DNA of 39,861 nt, from assembly GCA_900315425.1 (NCBI GenBank), contig OMZA01000015.1, positions 1-39,861 of the forward strand, written 5' to 3'. Numbering within the stretch: the first letter of the stretch is position 1; every line of letters begins with the position of its first letter. Position numbers and translations under genes: made by a program. The notes under the pieces are model-generated. The model saw only the letters and a list, made by a program, of their open reading frames with translations. It was not told the DNA's origin and made no database searches. This stretch comes from an uncultured Eubacteriales bacterium. GTDB taxonomy: Bacteria > Bacillota > Clostridia > Lachnospirales > Lachnospiraceae. Shown piece by piece: positions 23,515 to 34,200 of this stretch.

Positions 23515-24719
23515 TGGATGAAAGATTGCTACAGGTTAAAACACCTGCATTTGTAATTGATCAGGAAAAATTATTAAACAATCTTTTGATATTGAAAGAG
23601 GTTCAAGATGATACAGGATGTAGAATTCTTTTGGCTCAAAAATGTTTTTCTACGTATTCTCTTTATGAACTAATGGGAAAATATCTTGCAGGTACAACAG
23701 CCAGCGGTATTTATGAGGCAAAGCTTGGCAGTATAATGGGAAAGGAAAATCACGTTTTTTCCCCGGCATACAAAGATGAAGATATGGATGAGTTGTTAAA
23801 AATATGCGACCACATTGTCTTTAATTCCTTTAGTCAGTGGATTCATTTTAAAGAGAAGTGTCTTAAAGCGAAAATGTCCAGATCCATTGAATTTGGCCTT
23901 CGCATTAATCCTGAGTGTTCCACCCAAGAAGGACATGCAATTTATGATCCATGCAGCCCTTTTTCAAGAATGGGAATTACACTTAAAGAGTTTGAAAAAG
24001 GTGTTGCTTCTTATGGGCTTCATGGTATTGACGGTTTGCATTTTCACACTTTATGTGAGCAGAATGCAGATGATTTAGAAATCACGCTCAATGCTGTATT
24101 TGATAAATTTGGTAAGTATTTAAAGGAAATGAAGTGGTTAAATATTGGTGGTGGTCATCACATTACAAGAAAAGACTACAATATTTCCTTACTTAAGAAA
24201 TGTATAAAAATGGCCCAGGATGATTATGGGCTGAATGTTATCTTAGAACCGGGAGAAGCGGTGGCTCTTGATGCCGGATACATGGTAAGTACTGTGTTAG
24301 ATATAGTACATAATGGGATTGATATTGCTATTATGGATACTTCAGCAGCCTGTCATATGCCTGATATTATAGAAATGCCTTATACACCACAGATTTTTGG
24401 TGGAAGGATTGCTGATAAAGATGATTTTAATAATATATCTTTTGACAGTGGGAATATAGAAAGTCAGAAGTCACATGACCAATACTTATACCGTCTTGCA
24501 GGACCTACTTGTCTTGCAGGAGATGTTATTGGCGATTATATTTTAAATAGTCCTTTAAATGTTGGGGACAAAGTGATCTTTAAAGATATGGCTATTTACA
24601 CAATGGTTAAAACAAACACCTTCAATGGTATGCCTCTACCAGATATTGTTAACATGACAAAAGATGGTCCAAAAACCATTAGAAAATTTAATTATGAGGA
24701 TTTTAAAAATCGTCTTTAA
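23514..24719 (+). CDS. nspC: Carboxynorspermidine/carboxyspermidine decarboxylase
   Basis: 401 residues, PLP-dependent with an alanine-racemase fold. Removes the carboxyl group of carboxyspermidine to give spermidine. Seen: TPAFVIDQEKL at the start, the Schiff-base lysine in ILLAQKCFS (Lys43), GLRINPECS, GLHFHTLCEQ, WLNIGGGHHITR, LEPGEAV and LAGPTCLAGDVIGDY, which carries the conserved Cys-Asp of the second half-site. The start codon shares a base with the previous stop (TAATG), and GGAGATGG lies just upstream, so the two are translated together. Last gene of the operon; no terminator is visible after it. Confidence 0.94.
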   Translation: MDERLLQVKTPAFVIDQEKLLNNLLILKEVQDDTGCRILLAQKCFSTYSLYELMGKYLAGTTASGIYEAKLGSIMGKENHVFSPAYKDEDMDELLKICDHIVFNSFSQWIHFKEKCLKAKMSRSIEFGLRINPECSTQEGHAIYDPCSPFSRMGITLKEFEKGVASYGLHGIDGLHFHTLCEQNADDLEITLNAVFDKFGKYLKEMKWLNIGGGHHITRKDYNISLLKKCIKMAQDDYGLNVILEPGEAVALDAGYMVSTVLDIVHNGIDIAIMDTSAACHMPDIIEMPYTPQIFGGRIADKDDFNNISFDSGNIESQKSHDQYLYRLAGPTCLAGDVIGDYILNSPLNVGDKVIFKDMAIYTMVKTNTFNGMPLPDIVNMTKDGPKTIRKFNYEDFKNRL

Positions 24720-24721
24720 GG

Positions 24722-24750
24722 TTAACAAAAACATGTCTTTATAGTATAAT
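24722..24750 (+). promoter_or_regulatory. Promoter of the DHH phosphoesterase gene
   Basis: TTAACA (24722-24727) and TATAAT (24745-24750), 17 bases apart, starting two bases after the nspC stop. Leader of about 55 bases. Confidence 0.65.
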
Positions 24751-24813
24751 TGTTATAGTGATTTAGTGGAGAAGTGAGTGGAGGATAGATTAATATAGGG
24801 AGGTGCGGATTGT

Positions 24814-25812
24814 ATGATTTATACCAACTTTCGTGAATTGGTAAAAAGTATAGATCATAGTCATGTTTATATTCAAGCCCATAACTTTCCTGATCCAGAT
24901 GCTATTTCTAGTGCTTATGCGCTACAATATTTGCTTAAAAAAGAACGAATTGAAAGTACCATAATTTATAGTGGTAAAATTGATAAATATAGTACTAATA
25001 AGTTGATATCTGAATTAGGAATTGAAATATTTGAGCTGGGAAGCGTTGATGAGATAAAACCTTATGATGAGATTATAGTGGTTGATTCTCAAACCGGTAA
25101 TCCCAATGTTAAGGATGTAGGAGGGCATTATGTTGCCTGTGTTGATCATCATCCGATTTTTGAGGAACATGAATATAGGTTTAAAGATATAAGACCTAAG
25201 GTAGGAGCGTGTGCTTCAATATTAGCGAGTTATTTTATTGAATACGGAATTCCGTTTCCTAAGAATATAGCTACAGCTCTTATGTATGGTTTGAAAGTTG
25301 ATACTGCAACTCTTTCAAGGGGAGTATCAAACCTTGATCTTAATATGTTTTACACTTTATATAGTTTATGCGATATGGATCTTATTAATTCATTGGAATC
25401 CAGCATAATAGAATTTGACGATTTGCAGGCATATGCCAATGCTATTTTAAGTATTAAAGTGTATGACAACCTGGCATTTGCTAATACCGGAAACCATTGT
25501 CCTGAGGCATTAATTGCCACAATTTCAGATTTCATGATGTCAATCAATGGTGTTAATATCAGCATTGTATATTCAATAAAGGTTGATGGTATTAAAATAT
25601 CTGTAAGATGTGATGCTAACAAGTTTGATGCAGGTTTGCTTACAAATGAAGCTTTAAAGGGACTAGGTTCCGGAGGAGGTCACAAAGCAATGGCTGGTGG
25701 ATTTGTTCCGTATAGAGAGTCTAGAGAAAAACTTGGAGAGTTATTAGAAAATATAGAAAATAGATTTATAGATAATGTTATACGATTGGAAAGATATAAT
25801 TTAAATAGATAA
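24814..25812 (+). CDS. DHH/DHHA1 phosphoesterase, NrnA-like
   Basis: 332 residues. This family cleaves nanoRNA, pAp or cyclic dinucleotide products with manganese. Seen: the N-terminal metal motif HNFPDPDAISSA (Asp27, Asp29), IIVVDSQTGNP (Asp91), the DHH motif ACVDHHP (Asp111-His112-His113) and, in the DHHA1 domain, the substrate-binding glycine loop GLGSGGGHKAMAGG near residues 285-298. The length fits free-standing NrnA-type enzymes; no PAS or GGDEF domain as in GdpP is present. GGGAGG lies eight bases before the ATG. A terminator follows. Confidence 0.88.
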   Translation: MIYTNFRELVKSIDHSHVYIQAHNFPDPDAISSAYALQYLLKKERIESTIIYSGKIDKYSTNKLISELGIEIFELGSVDEIKPYDEIIVVDSQTGNPNVKDVGGHYVACVDHHPIFEEHEYRFKDIRPKVGACASILASYFIEYGIPFPKNIATALMYGLKVDTATLSRGVSNLDLNMFYTLYSLCDMDLINSLESSIIEFDDLQAYANAILSIKVYDNLAFANTGNHCPEALIATISDFMMSINGVNISIVYSIKVDGIKISVRCDANKFDAGLLTNEALKGLGSGGGHKAMAGGFVPYRESREKLGELLENIENRFIDNVIRLERYNLNR

Positions 25813-25820
25813 CATTTGAC

Positions 25821-25847
25821 GCCTGGATGATTAATCCAGGCATTTTT
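25821..25847 (+). terminator. Terminator after the DHH gene
   Basis: GCCTGGA (25821-25827) pairs with TCCAGGC (25835-25841) over a seven-base loop, followed by ATTTTT. Confidence 0.85.
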
Positions 25848-25891
25848 AGTTTGGGTTATAAATATTTTCATATTTTTAGGTATAAAAATAA

Positions 25892-25964
25892 AGCTAGAAA
25901 TGGGACTCGAACCCACGACCTTCTGATTACGAATCAGATGCACTACCAACTGTGCTATTCTAGC
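25892..25964 (-). tRNA. tRNA-Thr (anticodon CGT)
   Basis: Read on the minus strand, a complete cloverleaf: 7-bp acceptor GCTAGAA/TTCTAGC, D-arm with AGTTGGTAGT, anticodon stem TCTGA/TCAGA around TTCGTAA (anticodon CGT, codon ACG), and T-arm with GTGGG-TTCGAGT-CCCAT. Discriminator base U at 25892; CCA is not encoded. It lies alone between the DHH gene and asd, and has its own promoter. Confidence 0.96.
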
Positions 25965-25980
25965 TTAAAACAACGGATTT

Positions 25981-26009
25981 ATTATACAATGTTGACATTT
26001 ATTTTTCAA
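25981..26009 (-). promoter_or_regulatory. Promoter of tRNA-Thr
   Basis: On the minus strand: TTGAAA (26004-26009) and TATAAT (25981-25986) with 17 bases between them, 17 bases before the tRNA. Confidence 0.75.
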
Positions 26010-26048
26010 GATTTATGGAAAAATAAGTGATTTGATAAAAGAAACTAC

Positions 26049-26076
26049 TTGCAAAATAATTTTTATGTGGTATAGT
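26049..26076 (+). promoter_or_regulatory. Promoter of asd
   Basis: TTGCAA (26049-26054) and TATAGT (26071-26076) spaced by 16 bases. The leader of about 110 bases (26083-26195) contains repeated ACGGACA elements (near 26097 and 26111) and a CTGCA/TGCAG pair, but I do not recognise a riboswitch. Confidence 0.55.
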
Positions 26077-26195
26077 TATACATGCTGCACGGACAAGTGT
26101 GCGTGTGATACGGACAGATATAAAATAATGAGCCGTTGATAAGTTTTGTACACTGCAGACAAAGATAAAAAAGATGAATATATGAGGTGAATGAC

Positions 26196-27281
26196 ATGAG
26201 TCAGAAATTAAAAGTAGGAATTTTAGGTGCAACTGGAATGGTAGGACAGAGATTTATAGCTCTTCTTGAGAATCATCCATGGTTTGAGGTTACAACAGTA
26301 GCAGCAAGCCCACGTTCAGCAGGAAAGACATATGAAGAAGCTGTAGGTGGAAGATGGAAAATGGATACACCAATTCCTGAATCAGTTAAGAACCTTACAG
26401 TATATAACGTAAATGAAGTAGAAACTGTAGCAGCTACAGTTGATTTCGTATTTAGTGCAGTAGATATGACTAAAGAAGAAATCAAAAAGATTGAAGAAGC
26501 TTATGCTAAGACTGAGACACCAGTTGTTTCAAATAACAGTGCTCACAGATGGACACCTGATGTACCAATGGTAGTACCAGAGATTAATCCAGAGCATTTC
26601 GAAGTAATTGAATCACAGAAGAAGAGACTTGGAACACAGAGAGGTTTTATTGCAGTAAAACCTAACTGTTCAATTCAGAGTTATGCTCCAGCACTTACAG
26701 CTTGGCTTGAGTATGAGCCATATGAAGTTGTAGCTTCAACATACCAGGCAATTTCAGGTGCGGGAAAGAATTTTGATGAGTGGCCAGAGATGGTAGGAAA
26801 TATTATTCCTTACATTGGTGGCGAAGAAGAAAAGAGTGAACAGGAGCCATTAAGACTTTGGGGTAAAGTTGAAAACGGCGAAATTGTAAAATCTGATATA
26901 ATGAATATTACATCACAGTGTATCAGAGTACCAATTCTTTATGGACATACAGCAACAGTATTTGTTAAGTTCAAGAAGAAAGTAACTAAAGAAGAACTTA
27001 TTGAGAAATTAGTAAACTACAAGGGTGTTCCTCAGGAACTTGAGCTTCCTAGCGCACCAAAGCAGTTTATACAGTATCTTGAAGAAGATAATAGACCACA
27101 GGTACAGTTAGATGTTAACTATGAAAATGGAATGGGAGTATCTATTGGACGTTTAAGAGAAGATAGCATCTACGATTTTAAATTTGTAGGACTTTCTCAC
27201 AACACAATCAGAGGTGCAGCAGGTGGAGCTGTAGAATGTGCAGAACTTCTTAAAGCACAGGGATATATCCAGGCAAAATAA
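26196..27281 (+). CDS. asd: Aspartate-semialdehyde dehydrogenase
   Basis: 361 residues. Makes aspartate semialdehyde from aspartyl phosphate for lysine, threonine, methionine and peptidoglycan precursors. Seen: NADP-binding GILGATGMVGQRF (8-20), the catalytic cysteine in KPNCSIQSYAP (Cys158), YQAISGAGK and the proton-acceptor region RVPILYGHTATVF. The length and the HPWFEVTTVAAS start fit the archaeal/fungal-like branch also found in Clostridia. The ATG at 26196 follows GAGGTGA by five bases; the GTG at 26187 lies inside that site. The product is also the co-substrate of the carboxyspermidine dehydrogenase 3.9 kb upstream, though the two are not one operon. Confidence 0.95.
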   Translation: MSQKLKVGILGATGMVGQRFIALLENHPWFEVTTVAASPRSAGKTYEEAVGGRWKMDTPIPESVKNLTVYNVNEVETVAATVDFVFSAVDMTKEEIKKIEEAYAKTETPVVSNNSAHRWTPDVPMVVPEINPEHFEVIESQKKRLGTQRGFIAVKPNCSIQSYAPALTAWLEYEPYEVVASTYQAISGAGKNFDEWPEMVGNIIPYIGGEEEKSEQEPLRLWGKVENGEIVKSDIMNITSQCIRVPILYGHTATVFVKFKKKVTKEELIEKLVNYKGVPQELELPSAPKQFIQYLEEDNRPQVQLDVNYENGMGVSIGRLREDSIYDFKFVGLSHNTIRGAAGGAVECAELLKAQGYIQAK

Positions 27282-27350
27282 TATGGCATATGACCACATG
27301 TTAAGTGGGACCAAATACGTAATTGAATATTAAAAAATATGAAGATAAAA

Positions 27351-27377
27351 AAAGAAGACATAAGGTCTTCTTTTTTT
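27351..27377 (+). terminator. Terminator after asd
   Basis: AGAAGAC (27353-27359) pairs with GTCTTCT (27365-27371), extended by A/T pairs, and is followed by seven T. Confidence 0.88.
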
Positions 27378-27402
27378 ATTATAGTTTTAACTCTTCATCT
27401 AT

Positions 27403-27432
27403 TTGACAAAAAACATGTAAAAATGTTACAAT
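27403..27432 (+). promoter_or_regulatory. Promoter of the YD-repeat gene pair
   Basis: TTGACA (27403-27408) and TACAAT (27427-27432) with 18 bases between them. The leader of about 75 bases is AT-rich with no clear structure. Confidence 0.6.
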
Positions 27433-27514
27433 CCCATGGTATTTGTGTCTATTGAACATAATACATATTTTCAAATTATAAAATAAATATGCTATACAAA
27501 ACAGAGAGATTATT

Positions 27515-28234
27515 ATGAACAAAAAGAAATTAATACTGCCGTTGGTGGTTTGCTTTATTGCTTTATCCACACCGGCAGTTTCGTATGCCCTGGATTATGA
27601 ATATGATGAATGGAACAGAGTTGTAAAGGTTACATATGATGATGGCAGTTATGTTACATACGAGTATGATAGTAACGGTAATATAACCGATATTGATGTA
27701 CATAAGGCAACTAAAGAAACAGAAAGTCATGTGGAAGAAAAGGAAACATCTGATAAAGATGTAATGTCAGGAGAAGAAAAAGAAACATCCGACAACAATG
27801 AAGAAAGCGGTAAGTATAATGAGACTACCGAAACAGATAATAGTTTGGAGACCACAGACAATAATTCCAATGAGTCGCAAGCAGATACCATAAAAGAAAA
27901 AACAACAAAAGAAAATACAGAGAAAAACACAGAGATTACAACAAAATCCAATAGTAATCATAACGATTCCGATAATAAAGAAACAAAGGCGGTTATTTCA
28001 AAAACAGAGAATGCTTCGGAAAATGAAAAAATTTCAAAAGATGAAAATTCTTTAGAAGAAGAAAATACTTCAAAAGATGAAAATACTTCAAAAAATGAAA
28101 CTGAAATAAAAAAAGAAAATAAGGATAAAAATATTTTTGTAAGAATATTTGAAAGTATCGTAAATTTTTTTAAGAAAATATTTAAAGCCATTGCAAAATT
28201 TTTTAGTAAATTATTTAAAGGAAAGTTATTATGA
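27515..28234 (+). CDS. Small secreted YD-repeat protein with amphipathic C-terminal helix
   Basis: 239 residues. A signal peptide (hydrophobic at about 6-19, cleavage after VSYA at 25) is followed at once by one to two YD repeats: DYEYDEWNRVVKV and YVTYEYDSNGNITDI (27-60). Residues 61-200 are a low-complexity Glu/Thr/Ser/Asn/Lys linker with near-repeats such as EEKETSD and SKDENTS. The last 35 residues alternate Phe/Ile with Lys (IFESIVNFFKKIFKAIAKFF...), which would form a strongly amphipathic, basic helix able to lie on a membrane. The stop overlaps the start of the giant YD gene (ATGA), so they are translationally coupled. I know no named family for this arrangement. It could be an accessory or anchoring partner, or a displaced fragment of a larger YD gene. 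Confidence 0.75.
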   Translation: MNKKKLILPLVVCFIALSTPAVSYALDYEYDEWNRVVKVTYDDGSYVTYEYDSNGNITDIDVHKATKETESHVEEKETSDKDVMSGEEKETSDNNEESGKYNETTETDNSLETTDNNSNESQADTIKEKTTKENTEKNTEITTKSNSNHNDSDNKETKAVISKTENASENEKISKDENSLEEENTSKDENTSKNETEIKKENKDKNIFVRIFESIVNFFKKIFKAIAKFFSKLFKGKLL

Positions 28235-31200
28235 AAAGAAATACACTTATTATGTTAAAGCGTATAATTGCAGTTATTTTATCTGTGATTATGCTTCCTA
28301 TCAGCTCTTATTCAGAGGGAATTACCAATTTAGTATATGCCGGTGAAAACTTAACAGTTGGAGAAACATCGGATATAACTGCAACGGATGAAGAATCATC
28401 TGTTGAAGGTTCAAATGAAATATCAAACGATGAAATTATTAATGAAAATGAAGACAATGACGATACGCTCAGTGAAGAAAATTCAGAGGCCTCGCTTTTA
28501 TCTGTTACCGGACAGATAAATGAGGCTTCTTGTGTTGTATTAAAATGGTTTGCATTGGATTCGGATGATGTTTCGTACAGAGTAATAAAAAATAATGTGC
28601 TTATAGACACACTTACATCAGACGATATAGATGAGAATAATTATCTTGTTTATAAAGACAGTGATACTGAAGCTTCAAAAACATATACCTATTACGTTGA
28701 AGCAGTCATATCGAATGAAACCGTTATTGCAAAAAGTTCGGATTTGATCATGGAAACTGCAGAAGATATGACTATTTCGTCTGATTATACGCTCGAATCT
28801 GATCTGACGGTTTATTCATTAAATCACACAGGCGGAACGATTGATCTTAACGGATATACACTAACGATATGTAATGATTATATAAGTTCAGGTAATACAT
28901 GTATTTCTTTTAATAAAGGTGCATTGATGTGCTATGGAAATTTTAATATTAATTATTACATAGGGCACATAATTATGAATAATGCCAATGATTATATGTA
29001 TGTCAGAGGTAATATCATAATGAGTAATTCCGGGTATAATACACTTAATAACGGACTTATTGAGGTTGAAGGGGACATTAATGTTAATCAGTTTGCTGCA
29101 AGTGGTTATCATACGGTTGTTTTATGCGGTGCAAAAAAACAGACTGTAACTATGCCGAAGGGTGCATATTTTAATACATTGGAGATTTGTAATTATTCCG
29201 AAGAAGGTATAAGTTTTACCAATGCACCTGATTATAACAGTCTGGTGTATACGGATGATGTAAATATCTCAATCTGTGGAACAAAGGTTAATCAGGGCAA
29301 AACACTATATGAGGACACTGTTATAGAAGGGGATTATGTTCTCGGTTACGGAACACTTAACCTTAACGGATACAGTTTAAGAGTCACGGGAAATTTGTAC
29401 CTTGCAGGCGGAAAACTTGAAGTCGGTGCCGGTAGTCTTAACGTAGATGGAGATCTTGTGGTTGCCGCTATATCATTTAATGAAGATGGAACTATCGATA
29501 AACAAAAAAGTTCAGCTATTTTGGATATGTCGGACGAAGAGGGATATGTTTTGATAAAAGGGGATTTTGAGACATATTCCGATAAAGATCATTCAGGGAG
29601 TTTATCTGCCGGTGTTATGGAGATAATGGGGAATATAAATGTAAATGCCGTTTATAATTCAAAGAATTTTTATGCATCCGGTACACATAAGGTATTGTTA
29701 TCGGGAGAAAAAGAACAGAGTATTTCTTTTAGTAATTCATCAGGCGATACAGGACACTTTAATAACTTAGAAATTAAAAACGTAAGTCAGGAAGGCGTTG
29801 TATTTGAAAGCAATAACGGAGTATACCCTTTGGCAACGGGCCTTGTAACAGATAATGGGAATAACGTATCGGGATTTCTTTCAATCAACGGATCCACGAC
29901 ATTTGCGGATGAACATTTCACAGGAAACGTGATCGTAAGGGAGAATTCCACACTTTCTCAGACCATGGCGGTTGACGGAGATTTTGTATTCGGTACAGAA
30001 TCTACAACATTTAACGGAGATATAAGTATCGGTGGAGATTTTACTTTTAACAGCATGTATTACTGGAGCTGCTATGTTTATTTCAATGGCGGTACAATAA
30101 AAGTAGCAGGAAATGTATATTCAAATAAATCATCGTATACTGCATGTTGGTATATGAATAACAGTGATGATGCAGAGCTTGACATAGAAGGGAATTTTAT
30201 AACCACAGGAGGATTTTCTTTTTCCGGATCGAAGGGAAAAATCTGTGTAGCAGGGGATGTATCTGTAAGCGGTACGCTTTCTTTTAGCGGAACAAATACA
30301 TTTATTTTGGATGGCGATAAACTTCAGAATGTAACAGTTTCAACAGGTCAGTTTTCTACGCTGGATATCAGAAATTACAGTGATGAAGGAATATTGTTTA
30401 CAACAGTGTATCCTGTAACAACTCTTATCAGAAATAACTGTAATATCAGCTATGGAGACGCAGAGGGTGTATTTGGATGGACTCTTGAAAAGGATGAGAT
30501 CATAGACGGTGATCTTATCATTCTTGATGATGTTTTGGATCTTAACGGACATACACTTACGGTAAAGGGAGATTTCATACAATATTCCGGAAATCTTATT
30601 ATTAACGGAGGAACTTTATATGTTGAAGGGAATTTAAGGCTGCAAAAAAGAACCGTTAATGATGAAGATAATGATAAACAATATGAATATTCAGATTCCG
30701 CAGCATCGCTTATAATGCAAAATGAAAATGACAGAGTATATGTGGGTGGAGATTTTATATCACAGACATCTGTTAACCAGAATGGAAAGATCACAGCGGG
30801 TATATTGGATGTTAAGGGTGATTTTACAGTCAATACCGTTAATGGTTTTATAGCAACAGAAAACAATAAAGTTATCCTGTCAGGTGATGATGAACAGACA
30901 GTAAAATTTAAAAGTTCATCAAGCAGTACTTCAAGATTTTTAAATCTCGAGATAACAAATAACAGTGAGGCAGGAGTAGTATTTGAGGGTAACAATGACG
31001 TATACCCTTTGGCAATGGGCCTTGTTACGGATAATGGGAATAACGTATCGGGATTTCTTTCCATTAACGGATTCACGACATTTGCGGATGAACATTTTAC
31101 GGGAAGCGTGATCGTAAGGGAGAATTCCACACTTTCTCAGACCATGGAGATTGACGGAGATTTTGTATTTGGTTCAGAATCTACAACATTTAACGGAGAT

Positions 31201-34200
31201 ATAAGTATCGGTGGAGATTTTACATTTAACAGCATGTATTACTGGTACTGTAATGTTAATATTAACGGCGGCTCAATAAAAGTAGCAGGAAATGTATATT
31301 CAAATAAATCATCGTATACTGCATGTTGGTATATGAATAACAGTGATGATGCAGAACTTGACATAGAAGGGGACTTTATAACCACGGGTGGATTTTCTTT
31401 TTCCGGTTCTAAGGGAAAAATTTATGTGGCAGGAGATATTTCTGTAAGCGGAAAACTTTCCTTTAACGGAACACATACCTTTATTTTGGATGGCAATAAA
31501 CTTCAGAATATAACATTTAACGAAAAAGCAGTTTTTTCTGTTTTGGATATTGAAAACCACAGTAAGGAGGGCATATGTTTTAATAAGATGCCGTTATATA
31601 CCACGCTTGTGAGAAATAACTGCAAGGTATCCGTAAGCGATCTGAAAATGGAACTCGGATGGACTTTGGCAGATGATGAAGTGTGGGACGGAGACCTTAT
31701 CATCTGGGAAGATGCTCTTAATCTGAACGGTCATACACTCACAGTATCAGGAAATCTTATCCTTGTCGGTGGTTTATTGGAACTTAACGGAGGAACACTT
31801 AATGTCAATGGAGATTTCAGATGGCAGAGTGTGACAAAGGGAAGTGATGATACTTTAGAATATGGTTCAAGTAATGCAGTGATTCACATGAATGAAAGTT
31901 CTGATAAGATCGTGGTGCATGGTGATTTTGTAATGGCACCGGCTTTATCAACATCCGGCTGTTTTACGGATGGGTTAATAGAACTTTACGGTGATTTTAC
32001 ACAGAGTGGATGTGCTTTTACCGGTACAGATAATAATACCGTTAAGTTTGCCGGTAATAAAACTCAAATAATAACTAATTCAAGTATGAGCACGTTTGCC
32101 AATCTGATAAATGAAAACACAGCCAATCTTCAAATAAACGGTGATATAAGAGCTACGGAAAGTGTGACAGATAACGGCATGGATATATCAGGAACCGGGT
32201 CACTTTACGTAAACAATGTCAATATGATTGAAAACGGTAAGTGGGATGGGAATCTTGTGACAGATGGTTCTGTAACACTTGATCGTTCTTTAAATATTGG
32301 TGGGTCTTTAAATATCAATAAGGATATTCATGTAAACGGGTATGGAATAACAGCAGAAAATATAAATGTCAACGATTATGGGATTCTGTATACGGAAAAG
32401 TCAGATATTATCTGTAGTAATGATTTTACGGTAAACAAATATGGCAGTTTTTACATGATAAATGATGAAGATTATATTTTGGTGGGAGGCAATTTTAATA
32501 TTTCATCACGTTATAACCACAGCGAAATGCTTACGGCCGGAATATTGGAGATACGAGGAGATTTCACACAATCTTCTTATGCTAATTTTATTGCAGGCGG
32601 AAGTCATACGACGATTCTTTCGCGAAAGAATAATACGACCGGAAGAGATTATATTCAGACAATATCATTTAATTCAAATGCGGGAACAACAAGGTTTAAT
32701 ACATTGGTGCTTAAGAAATCTCTTGATAACTATCATTTTAATAACGATATCGATACCATAGCAAATGAAGTGATCTATTCAATAGATGATTCAACATCGC
32801 CTACGGAAGTGTCATATATTGTAACGGAAGAAGTGACGGAAAAAAGCGTAAAAATAGCATTTGGAGGAGCGCAGGACAATGTTGGTATTCTCGGTTACGA
32901 GATATATCGTGATTCTAAACTTATAGGAGTAACAAGCAGCACATATTTTACCGATAACTCTGTGGAGCCTTCTTCAAAGTATACATATACGGTATATGCA
33001 TTTGATGATGAGAGAAACATGGCTTTATCATCACCTTCACTTGCAGTTGAGACTAAGCCAGATACTGAAGCGCCTTCTGTGCCGGGAAATTTATCTCTTG
33101 CTGCAAGGACAGGTTCATCGGTAACAATAACCTGGACAGGATCTTCAGACAATGTAAAAATTGCAGGATATAATGTATATCAGGATGGTGTGTTGGTATC
33201 CGCTCTTCAGTCATCTACATCATATAAAGCGGAAAATCTGCAGGCAATTTCAGTTTATAATTTTACCGTGGAGGCTGTAGATACCACCGGTAATGTTTCC
33301 GGAAAAACAGATGATCTTGAGACAGAGGTTTTTATGCCTCAGATTACAAGTATTACACCGAATGATAACAGTCATATCGGCGGTGAAACTGTTACATTAA
33401 ACGTATATTTTAAAAATGGCGGAAACAGTACCGGTAATAAGGTTACTATTGAAGAAAGTGATGGATTAGGAAAATGGAATGTTATAGCAGATAAACTCTC
33501 ACAGAAGAGATATAACGGAAACGTTTTATATGCAGCATTTACATGGGATATAAGTGATATATCGGGTGAAGAGACTAAAAATTTAAGATATACTTTAGTT
33601 GATGCTGACGGAAATACGGATGTTGAATACAGAACATATATTATTGACAGAAAGGCTCCGGCATCTGTAACTGAACTTAAAACCATTTCTGATAACGGTA
33701 ATGTATCCATCAGTTTTACCGCATCGGTAAGTGCTGATTGTACAAAATATGAGATATACAGAATTTGTAACGGATTAGAAAGTAAGATAGCTACTCTTAA
33801 CAGCAGATTTGAAACTTTATATACAGATTCAGATGTAACAGAGGGAGAGATATATACATACTATGTTTTAGCGTATGATCTGTATGGTAATTGCAGTATA
33901 GCTTCAGAAAGCGTGACTGCAGAAGTGAAAAAAGATGAGCTTCCGCCTGAGATCATTTCCATGACTCCGGGTGCCGGAAGAGTAAATGGAATAACAGATA
34001 TTTCCGTTACAGCCAAAGATAATAAGCAGCTTTTTGCAATAGGATTACAGTTACGGAATGAAGCAGAATCAGAGTGGACAGATATCGGTGAGATACAGAC
34101 AGAATCAGAAGCCACATTTAGTTTTGATACTACAGTGCTTGAGGATGGAATTTATTATTTTAATGCATATTGCATAGATACAAGCGGAAATAAGAGTGAT

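Noticed and set aside
26083-26195. Lysine riboswitch in the asd leader
   Set aside because: At about 110 bases the leader is too short, and none of the expected lysine-riboswitch helices or a terminator could be recognised.
30450-31130. 226-codon minus-strand frame, and the other minus-strand frames across 28308-39860
   Set aside because: They are antisense shadows of the giant YD-repeat gene, whose repeated codon pattern keeps the opposite strand open.
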